Positions 42,944-50,722 of a stretch of DNA of 64,000 nt are shown piece by piece. Each line of letters opens with the position of its first letter. Positions within the stretch are counted from its first letter, which is position 1. The notes beneath the pieces were generated by a model, which searched no databases, was not told the origin of the DNA, and saw only the letters and a program-made list of their open reading frames with translations. Origin of the DNA: JBFWPF01 sp050250135 (GTDB lineage: Bacteria > Chlamydiota > Chlamydiia > Chlamydiales > JAFEGQ01); assembly GCA_050250135.1 (NCBI GenBank), contig JBFWPF010000001.1, positions 1-64,000 on the forward strand, in the 5' to 3' direction. The position numbers were made by a program, and so were the translations under genes.

Positions 42944-44554
42944 TTAGAGGGCATTGAGTTGATCGAGCAGGACATCGCCCAAGGGATAGGGTTCACCCCC
43001 TGCCCCCCCTTTGCGGGCCCCGATCCGCTCGAGGAGTTTGTTCGCTAACACCTTGCCCAGCTGCACCCCCTCCTGATCAAACGAATTGATGTTCCAGATG
43101 TAGCCCTGGAAGTCGATCTTGTGCTCGTAAAAGGCCGCCAACATCCCAAGGGTATAGGGGTCGAGGCGGCGGGCGAGAAGGAGGCTGCTCGGACGCCCTC
43201 CCGGGAAATTCTTGTTCGGATTTGGGCTCTTTTTCCCCATCGCAAGGGCTAGGCACTGGGCAAACAGGTTGGCCAGGAGCTTCTCCTGCGAGGTCGTCCC
43301 ATTTTGCTCGAGGTCGAGGCCGCACTGGGTCTCTCGAAAGCCGATAAACTCGAGGGGAACGACATCGGTTCCCTGGTGAATCATCTGGAAGAAGGAGTGC
43401 TGCGCATTCGTTGCCGGCTCCCCCCAGACGATAGGGCAGGTGTGGCAGTCGCTCTCCCTTCCCCACCTGTCGATCCGCTTCCCATTCGACTCCATATCGA
43501 CCTGCTGGATGTGGGCCGCAAAGCGGATCAGCATCTGTGAGTAGGGGATAATGGCGAGGGTGGGGTGGCCTAGAAAATTCCGGTTCCAGATACCAAGTAG
43601 GGCAGCTAAGAGGGGAAGGTTCTCATGGATATCCCGCTTCAAGGCGATCCTATCCATCTGATTGGCCCCCCTCAATAGGTCTCGGTAGGCATCAAAACCG
43701 CAGGCAAAGGCGATGACGATCCCCCCGATCACGCTCGTCGCGCAGTAGCGCCCTCCGATCCAGTTCCAGATATAGAAACACTCGAGAAAGCGCCCCTTGT
43801 CATCCATCGGGCTCCCCTGACCGGTCGCGGCGATAAAGTACTGCTGGGGATCGAGCCCTGCCTCCCGGTAATGGTGGCGGATCAGATCCTCATTGGTTTT
43901 GGTCTCGAGGGTCCCACCCGATTTCGATACCGAGACGACGAGCGTCCGCTTGAGATCGAGCCCTCGAAGCGCTTGAGCCGCATCGTCGGGGTCGACATTG
44001 GAGATAAAGTGGACCGTGCGGTTGACCTTGGCATACCCCTGCAGCCCGTAGTAGAGGGTCTTGGGGCCAAGCTCCGACCCGCCGATCCCGATGAAGAGCA
44101 TATCGGTAAAGCGCCCCTCCTCATCGACCCGCTTCATGAAGGCCTCAAGCTTCTTAAACTCCCCCTTCGCCGCCTCGGTCGCCTCATGGGCCTTCGGTGC
44201 GGGGTTGGGGCTATCGAAAAAATCGCGCACCGCGGTGTGAAGAACGGGGCGCTCTTCCGACTCCTGCCCCTCGATAAAGTTCATCACCTCACCCGCCTGC
44301 TGAGCCTCCATCTTTTCAAACACCTTGGCCTCGAGAGCGAGTGCATAGAGCTCTTCGATCGTCTCCTCCGTCACCTGTTGGGCCCCATAGAGAAGGCGGA
44401 GCCCCCCACTAGAGGCGACCATCTTGCTCAGCCGCTCTGGGGTCATCTCCTTGGGATTCGTCAGATCGAAGGGGCTTTTGGCAAGCTTTTCGAGCTGGGC
44501 CGTCGCCTTCGCCTTGGAAAAATGGTAGTGCTTATCGAATAGAGAATGCCCCAT
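42944..44554 (-). CDS. pgi: glucose-6-phosphate isomerase
   Basis: Interconverts glucose 6-phosphate and fructose 6-phosphate. Recognised by IGIGGSELGPKTLYYGL, the sugar-isomerase motif VSVSKSGGTLETK, the signature IWNINSFDQEGVQLGK near the C-terminus and the catalytic His/Glu/Lys regions. Length 536 is normal. First gene of an operon with the adenylate cyclase and kinase. Two tandem hairpin elements lie upstream. I do not see a convincing promoter in the 70 bp before the ATG. Confidence 0.95.
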   Translation of the reverse strand: MGHSLFDKHYHFSKAKATAQLEKLAKSPFDLTNPKEMTPERLSKMVASSGGLRLLYGAQQVTEETIEELYALALEAKVFEKMEAQQAGEVMNFIEGQESEERPVLHTAVRDFFDSPNPAPKAHEATEAAKGEFKKLEAFMKRVDEEGRFTDMLFIGIGGSELGPKTLYYGLQGYAKVNRTVHFISNVDPDDAAQALRGLDLKRTLVVSVSKSGGTLETKTNEDLIRHHYREAGLDPQQYFIAATGQGSPMDDKGRFLECFYIWNWIGGRYCATSVIGGIVIAFACGFDAYRDLLRGANQMDRIALKRDIHENLPLLAALLGIWNRNFLGHPTLAIIPYSQMLIRFAAHIQQVDMESNGKRIDRWGRESDCHTCPIVWGEPATNAQHSFFQMIHQGTDVVPLEFIGFRETQCGLDLEQNGTTSQEKLLANLFAQCLALAMGKKSPNPNKNFPGGRPSSLLLARRLDPYTLGMLAAFYEHKIDFQGYIWNINSFDQEGVQLGKVLANKLLERIGARKGGAGGEPYPLGDVLLDQLNAL

Positions 44555-44623
44555 GAAGACCCCTTTTCCCTCTTTGGTAACCCTTGAGGCCGTTTTACCG
44601 AAAGACCCTTCGTACGTCCTTAG

Positions 44624-44760
44624 AAAGTTATGGCCGGCAGCCTCTTAGCGAATCGAGCCAGATTGTTGAAATCGCGACGAAGCCCATAGCCAAAGCGCTA
44701 TAGGTGAGGAGCGAGATCAACAAGGCGGCCGATGCAGCAAGAGGATGGCGCCATAACTTT
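44624..44760. repeat. long imperfect hairpin H2
   Basis: 137-bp near-palindrome: outer arms AAAGTTATGGC (44624-44634) and GCCATAACTTT (44750-44760), with CCTCTT/AAGAGG, TTGTTGA/TCAACAA and a central TAGC-CAAA-GCGCTA region also pairing. Mismatches are distributed. Upstream of pgi. No credible protein is encoded. Confidence 0.7.
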
Positions 44761-44762
44761 TT

Positions 44763-44923
44763 AACCCCTGATTGCGACCTATCGTCCAGAGGGCATCGAC
44801 AGCTGGCGGCCATCTAGTGTACATCCCTCCTCACCCAGGTCTAAAGACCTGGCCTCGTCACGATGTACACTATCTGACCACCATCTGCCACGCCCCCCGG
44901 ACGATAGGTCGCAATCAGGGGTT
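44763..44923. repeat. long hairpin H3 with perfect 25-bp ends
   Basis: 161-bp element. Outer arms of 25 bp are perfect inverted repeats (starting AACCCCTGATTGCGAC, ending GTCGCAATCAGGGGTT). Inside are TAGTGTACATC (44815-44825) with GATGTACACTA (44862-44872), and a central CCAGGTCT-AA-AGACCTGG (44835-44852). It directly follows H2, separated by 2 bp. The right end covers the stop codon of the glycosyltransferase gene. The perfect ends suggest a recent non-autonomous mobile element or a structured RNA. Confidence 0.8.
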
Positions 44924-45867
44924 TAAGGGCGTACGACCCTTCCCATAAGATACCGCAACATTCCCCACAGCTGCGGAAGGACGAGGAGCGACCGGTGCCA
45001 GGTGTAAAGGGCTGAGTCCTCGTGGGAGAACCCCTCCTGCTTGGCAACCCGTTCGGTTTCGAAGATGCGGGGCCAGAGGAGGAGGATGGCGGCCGGCAAA
45101 AGGAAGAAAAGGGTAAGGGGGGTAACAAAGAGGCCCAAAAGGGCCAGGAGGGTGACGAAAAGGGCTCCGAGCCCCCTCCCGAGAATTTGCCGAACCAGCG
45201 TCCAGTCCCGGCCCCTCCAAAAGGCAGCCCCGACCCGATAGCCCGACTTGACTCCCTCCTTCCAGTACCCCTTCCAATTGGGAATGTGGATCTGCCGCTC
45301 CGCCATCGGAAAATTGAGGTGGATCACCCGCCGCCCCGTTGCGGTGAGGCGAGCGTTGAACTCGAGCGCTCCTCCGTGGGGTAGCGACTCGTTGTACCCC
45401 CCCGTCTCCTCCAGCATCTCCCGCCTTAGCAGGGGCTCAAGGTCGAGAAGGCGCCCCTCTGCCAGGTCTGCTTTCGAGTCGAGATAGGCGATACGATGCC
45501 ACCGGTTTTTATCGGGATTAGTGGGGACGATCTGCCCGCAGATGGCGGCCACCCCACCCTCAATTTCCTTGGTTGCCCGCTGGAACCACTCGGGGTTGAT
45601 CCGGTCTCCCGATTCCAAGAATTGGACAAGGGGGGAGCTCCCTCGGTCCCACCCTACATTGCGGGCCTTGGCCCGATTTCCGGTCGCTTCGGAAATGAAG
45701 GTCACACCGGGGAAGCGGGCCGAGGCCGCTTCGCTTCGCTCACCCCCTACCACAAAGAGATGAACCGCCCCTCGGTAGTAACCCGCTTCGCTAAGGCTCT
45801 GGAGGGTCTCCTCTAAGGGAGCGCCTCCCTCTCCAATGACCACACAATCGATATCACTCCCCGCCAT
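44923..45867 (-). CDS. family 2 glycosyltransferase with C-terminal membrane helices
   Basis: 314 residues. GT2-like start (IDCVVIGEGGAPLEETLQSLSEAG), diphospho-sugar region (NRAKARNVGWDRGSSPLVQFLESGDRINPEW) and two or three C-terminal hydrophobic helices (about 235-280). The plan resembles cell-envelope glycosyltransferases that use membrane-linked acceptors. The sugar donor is unknown. The stop is inside hairpin H3. Overlaps ppa by 14 nt. Confidence 0.72.
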   Translation of the reverse strand: MAGSDIDCVVIGEGGAPLEETLQSLSEAGYYRGAVHLFVVGGERSEAASARFPGVTFISEATGNRAKARNVGWDRGSSPLVQFLESGDRINPEWFQRATKEIEGGVAAICGQIVPTNPDKNRWHRIAYLDSKADLAEGRLLDLEPLLRREMLEETGGYNESLPHGGALEFNARLTATGRRVIHLNFPMAERQIHIPNWKGYWKEGVKSGYRVGAAFWRGRDWTLVRQILGRGLGALFVTLLALLGLFVTPLTLFFLLPAAILLLWPRIFETERVAKQEGFSHEDSALYTWHRSLLVLPQLWGMLRYLMGRVVRP

Positions 45868-46549
45868 GGTCCCTCGCTCGCGCCTCGTAGACCGCCTTGT
45901 AGTGGGCCCTATAGTCGGCCAGCGCTAACCGAATGACCTCATGCGCCTCCTCCCTCCCGTAGACGGCAGCGATCTCGACCCGGAGCTCCTTCCCAGGCCC
46001 TCCCGGCACCGAGGAGGGGACCGCCTTGTAGGTGAGAAAGTAGTGGCGGAGGCGGTTGATCAAGGAGACGGGACATTCGGCCACCTCCCGGATCTTTCCG
46101 TAGACTAGGTCCTTTTCGAGGACCGCGATGATCTTATCGTCCGCCTCATCCCCATCGAGCATCCTAAAGCCCCCAATCGGGATCGCCCGGATGAGAAGAT
46201 CGCCTCGAGAGATGGGGCGCTCAGCAAAGATGCAGATGTCGAGAGGATCTCCATCCCCTACGATATCGAGCCGTTGCAGCTTCTCCTTGCAGTAGTCCCC
46301 TACCCGCTCCATGCAAAGGGTTTGGGGAATAAAGCCATAGAGCGCTGGGCAAACGTTGGAGAACTTTTGCGGGCGATCGATCTTTAAGATACCGGTCTCC
46401 TTATCGAGCTCATACTTGACCGTATCGGTCGGCACAATCTCAACGTAGGCATTCACCAGCTCGGGCTGCCCCTCTCCAATGCTCACCCCATGCCAGGGGT
46501 GGGCCCGGTAGAGTTGGGTCAACAGGTGGCGCTCCTCCTCCCTCGTCAT
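45854..46549 (-). CDS. ppa: inorganic pyrophosphatase
   Basis: Soluble family I pyrophosphatase, 231 residues. The active-site segment DGDPLDICIFAERP carries the three Asp ligands, with KYELDKETGILKIDRP and NVCPALYGFIPQTLC before it. Longer at the N-terminus than the bacterial norm (about 175-210), as in chlamydial and eukaryotic-like forms. Located between rsbV and a glycosyltransferase, overlapping both. Confidence 0.93.
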   Translation of the reverse strand: MTREEERHLLTQLYRAHPWHGVSIGEGQPELVNAYVEIVPTDTVKYELDKETGILKIDRPQKFSNVCPALYGFIPQTLCMERVGDYCKEKLQRLDIVGDGDPLDICIFAERPISRGDLLIRAIPIGGFRMLDGDEADDKIIAVLEKDLVYGKIREVAECPVSLINRLRHYFLTYKAVPSSVPGGPGKELRVEIAAVYGREEAHEVIRLALADYRAHYKAVYEARARDHGGE

Positions 46550-46902
46550 CCCGCCACCTCCGACGAAAAGGAGGCGACCGCCGACGGCACGTCAGCAAAA
46601 ATCTCAAATAGGCGATGCATCCGGACAACCTGAAACATCTTCTTCACAGGGGAGGCCATGCTCGCCAGCCGGACATCACCGTCATGGGTATTGGTGTAGC
46701 GGAGGATCGAGAGGAGGGCTCCCAAACCGGAGCTGTCAATAAAACGGAGGGGCTGGAGATCGAGAACGACCCTCGTGATCTCAGTCTGATCGATCCGATC
46801 GAGAACCGCCTGCCTAAAGTCGCGGCTCTGTGCGGCGTCGAGAACCTCCCCCTTTAGGTGGATCACCAGTATCCCCCCCTCCACTTCATGGTTAATTTCC
46901 AT
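46546..46902 (-). CDS. rsbV: anti-anti-sigma factor, STAS domain (RsbV-like)
   Basis: 118 residues, a single STAS domain: VIHLKGEVLDAAQSRDFRQAV, then FIDSSGLGALLSILRY in which the first Ser of the SSGLG block is the phosphorylation site. It would be dephosphorylated by RsbU and phosphorylated by the kinase encoded just upstream, and release a target by partner switching. Overlaps the upstream kinase gene (11 nt) and ppa (4 nt). Confidence 0.88.
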   Translation of the reverse strand: MEINHEVEGGILVIHLKGEVLDAAQSRDFRQAVLDRIDQTEITRVVLDLQPLRFIDSSGLGALLSILRYTNTHDGDVRLASMASPVKKMFQVVRMHRLFEIFADVPSAVASFSSEVAG

Positions 46903-47293
46903 TGCCCACCACTACCGATAGCTGGAGTCGGTTCCACCCCTTTGCCCCCTCTTTGGGGAAGTAGGCGATCTCATCGGCCAGCTCCCTTAGGATTACCACC
47001 CCCATCCCCTGCTCCCGACCTTCAGCCAGGTCGGGGACCGGAACCTCCATGGGGTCAAAGGAGCGCCCCTGGTCCCAAAGTTCGAGAACCACCCGCCCCC
47101 CTTCAATCATCAGGCTGATAAAGACCGCCTCCTCCGTCTCCCCGTGGGAGACGATATTGGCAAAGGCCTCATCCGCAACGGCGAGGAGCCGCTCAATCGC
47201 CTCCTCGCCAACGCCAGCACACCCCTCACGGATAAAACGGCGAACTCGGCGCAATTCGCCCAGCTCCGTTTCAAACGCCTCCACCTCAGGCAT
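46892..47293 (-). CDS. anti-sigma kinase (RsbW-like, HATPase_c_2)
   Basis: 133 residues. The GHKL ATPase has its N box in EAFANIVSHG (with the Mg-binding Asn), G1 in LWDQGRSFDP and G2 in REQGMGVVILRELAD. Fits the serine kinases that phosphorylate RsbV and sequester a sigma factor. Which factor it binds cannot be told. First gene of an operon with rsbV, ppa and a glycosyltransferase; hairpin H4 is in its leader region. Confidence 0.85.
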   Translation of the reverse strand: MPEVEAFETELGELRRVRRFIREGCAGVGEEAIERLLAVADEAFANIVSHGETEEAVFISLMIEGGRVVLELWDQGRSFDPMEVPVPDLAEGREQGMGVVILRELADEIAYFPKEGAKGWNRLQLSVVVGNGN

Positions 47294-47307
47294 AACTAAA
47301 CCCCCAA

Positions 47308-47415
47308 CGGGTACCTGTTTGCGGCGGTATTCCTCTCAATGGGGGAGGAGTGCAAGCTGCGAGATTTGTGACCCCCGCCCCTAGTGAGAGGAACCCCGCC
47401 GTGAATAGGCACCCC
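47308..47415. repeat. long imperfect hairpin H4
   Basis: About 108-bp imperfect palindrome in the 147-bp gap between pepP and the RsbW-like gene. Pairs include CGGCGG, TTCCTCTCA (with TGAGAGGAA), GGGT-CCT and a G-rich/C-rich inner stem, around a loop near 47353-47370. It would be transcribed as the 5' leader of the rsb-ppa operon, so it could be regulatory, or it could be a mobile hairpin. It has no terminator-like U run. Confidence 0.65.
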
Positions 47416-47440
47416 AAAGGCGCATCCTACAAATGGAGAC

Positions 47441-48475
47441 TTAAGGTGTAAAGGGACGGTTTGTGAGAGATTCGTAACCCTTACCGGTTACGACAACGGT
47501 ATCCTCTAGTCGGACACCCCCCACTCCCGGCAGATAGATACCCGGTTCGATGGTGATCACCATCCCGGCCTCCATAGCCACCTTGCTATACGGCTCGCTG
47601 TCCCGTAGCACAGGGTGCTCATGGACCTCCAGGCCAACCCCGTGGCCCAAGCTGTGGCAAAAGGCCTCCCCATAGCCCGCCTCGGTAATAACCTCGCGCG
47701 CGGCCCGGTCGAGCTTGCTTGCCGTCACCCCTGGCTTTAGGATCGCCAGCGCCGCCTCCATCGCCTCCCTCACAATGCGGTAGATCTTCTTGATCTCAGG
47801 CTTTAGGGGGCCAAACCCGACCACCCGGGTCATATCCGATTGGTAGCGGTCAACCCGGAAGCCGAGGTCGAGCAAGACGGCGTCCCCCTCTTTAAGGGGA
47901 GTTCTGGCCGAGCGGTAGTGGGGGTAGGCACCATGCTCTCCAAAAGCGATGATCGGCTCAAAGGAGAGGGCCTCCCCCCCCTCGCCCAGACAAAAGAGCT
48001 CAAACTCCCGGGCCAGCTCCCGCTCCTCCACACCCTCTCGCAGGCGGGTCAGCAGGTAGTCGTACCCCTTTCCGCATAGGGCGGCCGCTGCCCGCAAACG
48101 CTCGATCTCGATCGGCTCCTTGACCGACCGGACCCGCTTCATCAGAGAGGGGACCGGGGTGAGCTTCAACTTGGCCGCCCACTTCTGGTAGGTCTGATAG
48201 GGGGTAGTCTCGCTATCGAAAGCAATCGCTCCCTTGGGAAGTTCGCCAAACACCTCATCCTTTAGAGGGGAGACCGGCATGGGGGCGGCGCTCGAACAGG
48301 CCTCCAGGTAACGCCCATCCACATAGAGGCGAGCCTCCTTACCGACAAAGAGGAGACCGGCGGAGAGGTTAAGGCCGGTCAAGTAGCCCAGGTCGATGGG
48401 GTTGTGGATGAGAGCGCCCACCGCTCCTACCTCAGCAGCTGCTTTCCGAACCCGATCTAAACGGCTATCCTTCAT
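47441..48475 (-). CDS. pepP: Xaa-Pro aminopeptidase-type M24 peptidase
   Basis: 344 residues from the ATG at 48475, which has a perfect GGAGGAGG upstream and overlaps the mutL stop (ATGA); a longer upstream start would run inside mutL. Creatinase-like N-terminal domain, then the pita-bread fold with metal ligands in VLLDLGFRVDRYQSDMTR (Asp pair), the His in SHGVGLEVHEHP (order CHSLGHGVGLEVHEHP) and Glu in TIEPGIYLPG and GVRLEDTVVVT. The mutL-pepP pair is the same as in known chlamydiae. Confidence 0.92.
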   Translation of the reverse strand: MKDSRLDRVRKAAAEVGAVGALIHNPIDLGYLTGLNLSAGLLFVGKEARLYVDGRYLEACSSAAPMPVSPLKDEVFGELPKGAIAFDSETTPYQTYQKWAAKLKLTPVPSLMKRVRSVKEPIEIERLRAAAALCGKGYDYLLTRLREGVEERELAREFELFCLGEGGEALSFEPIIAFGEHGAYPHYRSARTPLKEGDAVLLDLGFRVDRYQSDMTRVVGFGPLKPEIKKIYRIVREAMEAALAILKPGVTASKLDRAAREVITEAGYGEAFCHSLGHGVGLEVHEHPVLRDSEPYSKVAMEAGMVITIEPGIYLPGVGGVRLEDTVVVTGKGYESLTNRPFTP

Positions 48476-50130
48476 CGGAACCTCCTCCCGATCTCTTCCA
48501 GCGTTAATAGGGAGCAAACCGGCCTCCCTTGAGGGCACCGGAGCGGCTCCCGACACTTTAGCCACTCTCGCACAAAACGGGGTGCCTGATCCAGCGTTGG
48601 CTTCAGGTGGGGAGCCACCCGGGTCGCCTCTCGCGCCGCCCCCTCTATCGAGATCTTACCCACACTTAATGTAGGAAGGATCTGCTCCAAGAGTCGCTTT
48701 ACCTCGACACCGGCAAGGGGCGCCGGAACCCCCTCCACCACTACCTGCCGCTCCCCAAAGGGGCGGACCTGTAAACCTAGCGAATGTAAAGCCGCTTTAC
48801 ATTCGACCACCCTTTCGTACTCCTCGGGCAGCAGCTCGAGGGTAACCGGCACGGCTAACAGTTGGGAGGCCCCTTCCCCTTCGGTTTGGGCGAGTTTGTC
48901 AAAGGTAACCCGTGCGGCCGCTCGCCGGATATCGAGGAGCAGCAGCCCCTCTTGCCCCGCAAAGGGGCCGATCGGCTCAAGCAGCAGGTAATCTCCCAAA
49001 TAGCCAAAGACCCTAACGGGCGCCTCTACTAAAATTGGCTCCTCCCACTGTACGGGCGCCGGGGAGGGGGCAAAGCGAAGCGGCTCAAAGGGGACCACCT
49101 CCTCTGCGACCATCGAAGGGGCAAAGGAGGGAAGGGGGCGCTCCCCCTCTAGTGCCCGGCCGATAGCGGCTAGGATGGCCCCCCTTAGCGCCCCCTCCTC
49201 CCGGAGACGGATCTCCCTCTTCTGGGGGTGAACGTTGACATCGAGCAGCGACGCGGGAAGGTCGATATGCAGAGCAAAGACAGGGTGGCGGCCGCTTCCC
49301 AGCCTAGTGCTAAAGGCATCGGCGACAGCGCCTGAGATCAAAGAGGAGAGGACCGGGCGCCGGTTGATCAGGAGCATCTGCCCCGCGCGGCTTGGCCGGG
49401 TAAAGCTGGGGCTCCCGACCACCCCTCGAATCTGAATCCCCTCCCGCTCCATCTCAACGGGAAGAAACTCCCCTCCAAGCAGGGTAGCGACCCGCTCCTC
49501 AAAAGCCTCTAGAAAGGGTCGCCCCTCTATGCCAACCGCCTCGAGGAGGAGCTCCTCTCCTTGCCAGAGGCGGAAGGTAGTCTCAGGGTGGGCAAGAGCA
49601 AGAAGGGTCACCGTCTTTTTGATCTGCCCCGTATCGGTCGCAGGGGAGCGTTGAAACCCCTTTCTCACCGGCGTGTTGAAGAAGAGCTCATCGACGGTGA
49701 TCTGAGTTCCCTGCCTCCGGGCGATCATCTCCTTTCGCTGAATCACTCCCCCCTCCACCTGCAGGCGGATCCCCTCTCCCCCCTCAGAAGTCTCCAGCGT
49801 GAGCTTAGAGATCGAGGCGATCGAGGCGAGGGCCTCCCCCCGGAAGCCCATCGTTAGGACCGAGGCGAGGTCGGCCGCCGACCGGATCTTCGAAGTGGCA
49901 TGGGGCTCGAGGGCTAGGTGGGCATCCTCCTCCCCCATCCCAACCCCATCATCCGCCACCCGGATCCGATCCTGCCCCCCCTCGAGGATCGAAATTTCGA
50001 TATTTTTTGCTCCCGCATCTAAGCTGTTCTCTACCAGCTCTTTAACAACAGAGGCAGGGTTCTCGACCACCTCGCCCGCGGCGATCTGGTTCACATCCTC
50101 TGGGCTAAGCCGTTGAATCTTAGTAGACAA
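48472..50130 (-). CDS. mutL: DNA mismatch repair protein MutL
   Basis: GHKL ATPase (NQIAAGEVVENPASVVKELVENSLDAGA, DDGVGM, TMGFRGEALASI) with a conserved GTxV-type region (RQGTQITVDELFFNTPVRKGF), then a C-terminal dimerisation domain. The TTG at 50130 is preferred: GGGGGG lies 7 nt upstream and the result begins at the family's normal place (S-T-K-I-Q-R-L-S). The C-terminal Cys/His metal site of endonuclease-type MutL is not clear. A 25-bp copy of the dispersed palindrome lies inside and encodes E-C-K-A-A-L-H-S. Confidence 0.93.
   Translation of the reverse strand: MSTKIQRLSPEDVNQIAAGEVVENPASVVKELVENSLDAGAKNIEISILEGGQDRIRVADDGVGMGEEDAHLALEPHATSKIRSAADLASVLTMGFRGEALASIASISKLTLETSEGGEGIRLQVEGGVIQRKEMIARRQGTQITVDELFFNTPVRKGFQRSPATDTGQIKKTVTLLALAHPETTFRLWQGEELLLEAVGIEGRPFLEAFEERVATLLGGEFLPVEMEREGIQIRGVVGSPSFTRPSRAGQMLLINRRPVLSSLISGAVADAFSTRLGSGRHPVFALHIDLPASLLDVNVHPQKREIRLREEGALRGAILAAIGRALEGERPLPSFAPSMVAEEVVPFEPLRFAPSPAPVQWEEPILVEAPVRVFGYLGDYLLLEPIGPFAGQEGLLLLDIRRAAARVTFDKLAQTEGEGASQLLAVPVTLELLPEEYERVVECKAALHSLGLQVRPFGERQVVVEGVPAPLAGVEVKRLLEQILPTLSVGKISIEGAAREATRVAPHLKPTLDQAPRFVREWLKCREPLRCPQGRPVCSLLTLEEIGRRFR
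48781..48805. repeat. dispersed palindrome, copy 5 (25 bp perfect)
   Basis: The longest copy: 12-bp arms, CGAATGTAAAGC and GCTTTACATTCG, around a central C, with no mismatch. Within mutL, where it is read C-K-A-A-L-H, the same hexapeptide as in gspE. Confidence 0.92.
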
Positions 50131-50153
50131 AGTCAATCCCCCCAATCGGCTCC

Positions 50154-50182
50154 ATTCTATTAATCTTTACAAAAGTTGAAAA
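50154..50182 (-). promoter_or_regulatory. possible promoter of mutL-pepP
   Basis: Minus strand: TTTTCA, 17-bp spacer, TAGAAT. Its -35 overlaps the -35 of the divergent promoter at 50176, so the two may compete. Confidence 0.45.
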
Positions 50183-50204
50183 TATCAAAAAAAAGACATA
50201 TAAT
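50176..50204 (+). promoter_or_regulatory. strong sigma70-like promoter, 153-residue membrane protein
   Basis: TTGAAA, 17-bp spacer, perfect TATAAT, the best match in the window. AAGGAG follows, 5 nt before the ATG. Confidence 0.85.
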
Positions 50205-50226
50205 GTAGGGAGAGCAAGGAGTGATC

Positions 50227-50688
50227 ATGGAAATCCCACGCGAATACAAGGAATGGCATGAGGGGCACATTAACGCCCCCGGTCCTGCTTGGTACCAGAG
50301 CCTCCCCTGGCCCCTCTCTTCCCTTTGTGGAGCGGTGGGGAGCGGCTTTTCGGCCACAGGGCAATTTCTGAGCGACCACCCAACGGCCAAGTATGGGCTG
50401 ATCACGGCGGGCGCTGTCCTTCTCATCGTTGGGCTCGTCTATGCCCCCCAAATCATCGACTCGGGCTTTGTTCAGGGTATCCTCCATTCGAGCTTTGTGG
50501 AGTTTGGTACCTCGGTCTTCTTTGGTATTAAGGACACCTGGGCTGAGGTCTTCGGGACGACAGCCCTTATGGTCGGTCTGATGACCCTCCTCGACCCCAA
50601 GCCTCTCCGATGGGATGCGGGAGAGTGCACCATCCTGGCCCTTACCGCCATCCTCGGCGGCGGCATGATCTGGGGAATGGCCCGGTAG
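50227..50688 (+). CDS. small membrane protein of unknown function
   Basis: 153 residues. Two hydrophobic segments around 55-75 and 95-115 and another at the C-terminus (about 130-150), with a hydrophilic N-terminus of about 40 residues. No family recognised. The ATG is well supported by AAGGAG and by the strongest promoter seen here, so high expression is likely. The layout would suit an inclusion-membrane or envelope protein. Confidence 0.68.
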   Translation: MEIPREYKEWHEGHINAPGPAWYQSLPWPLSSLCGAVGSGFSATGQFLSDHPTAKYGLITAGAVLLIVGLVYAPQIIDSGFVQGILHSSFVEFGTSVFFGIKDTWAEVFGTTALMVGLMTLLDPKPLRWDAGECTILALTAILGGGMIWGMAR

Positions 50689-50722
50689 CGGTTAACCACT
50701 TTCCCTGATACCCTCACCCTTT

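Noticed and set aside
44628..44813. 61-residue frame with a hydrophobic run
   Set aside because: It lies wholly inside hairpins H2 and H3 and has no start with a ribosome-binding site; the run is a product of the inverted repeat.
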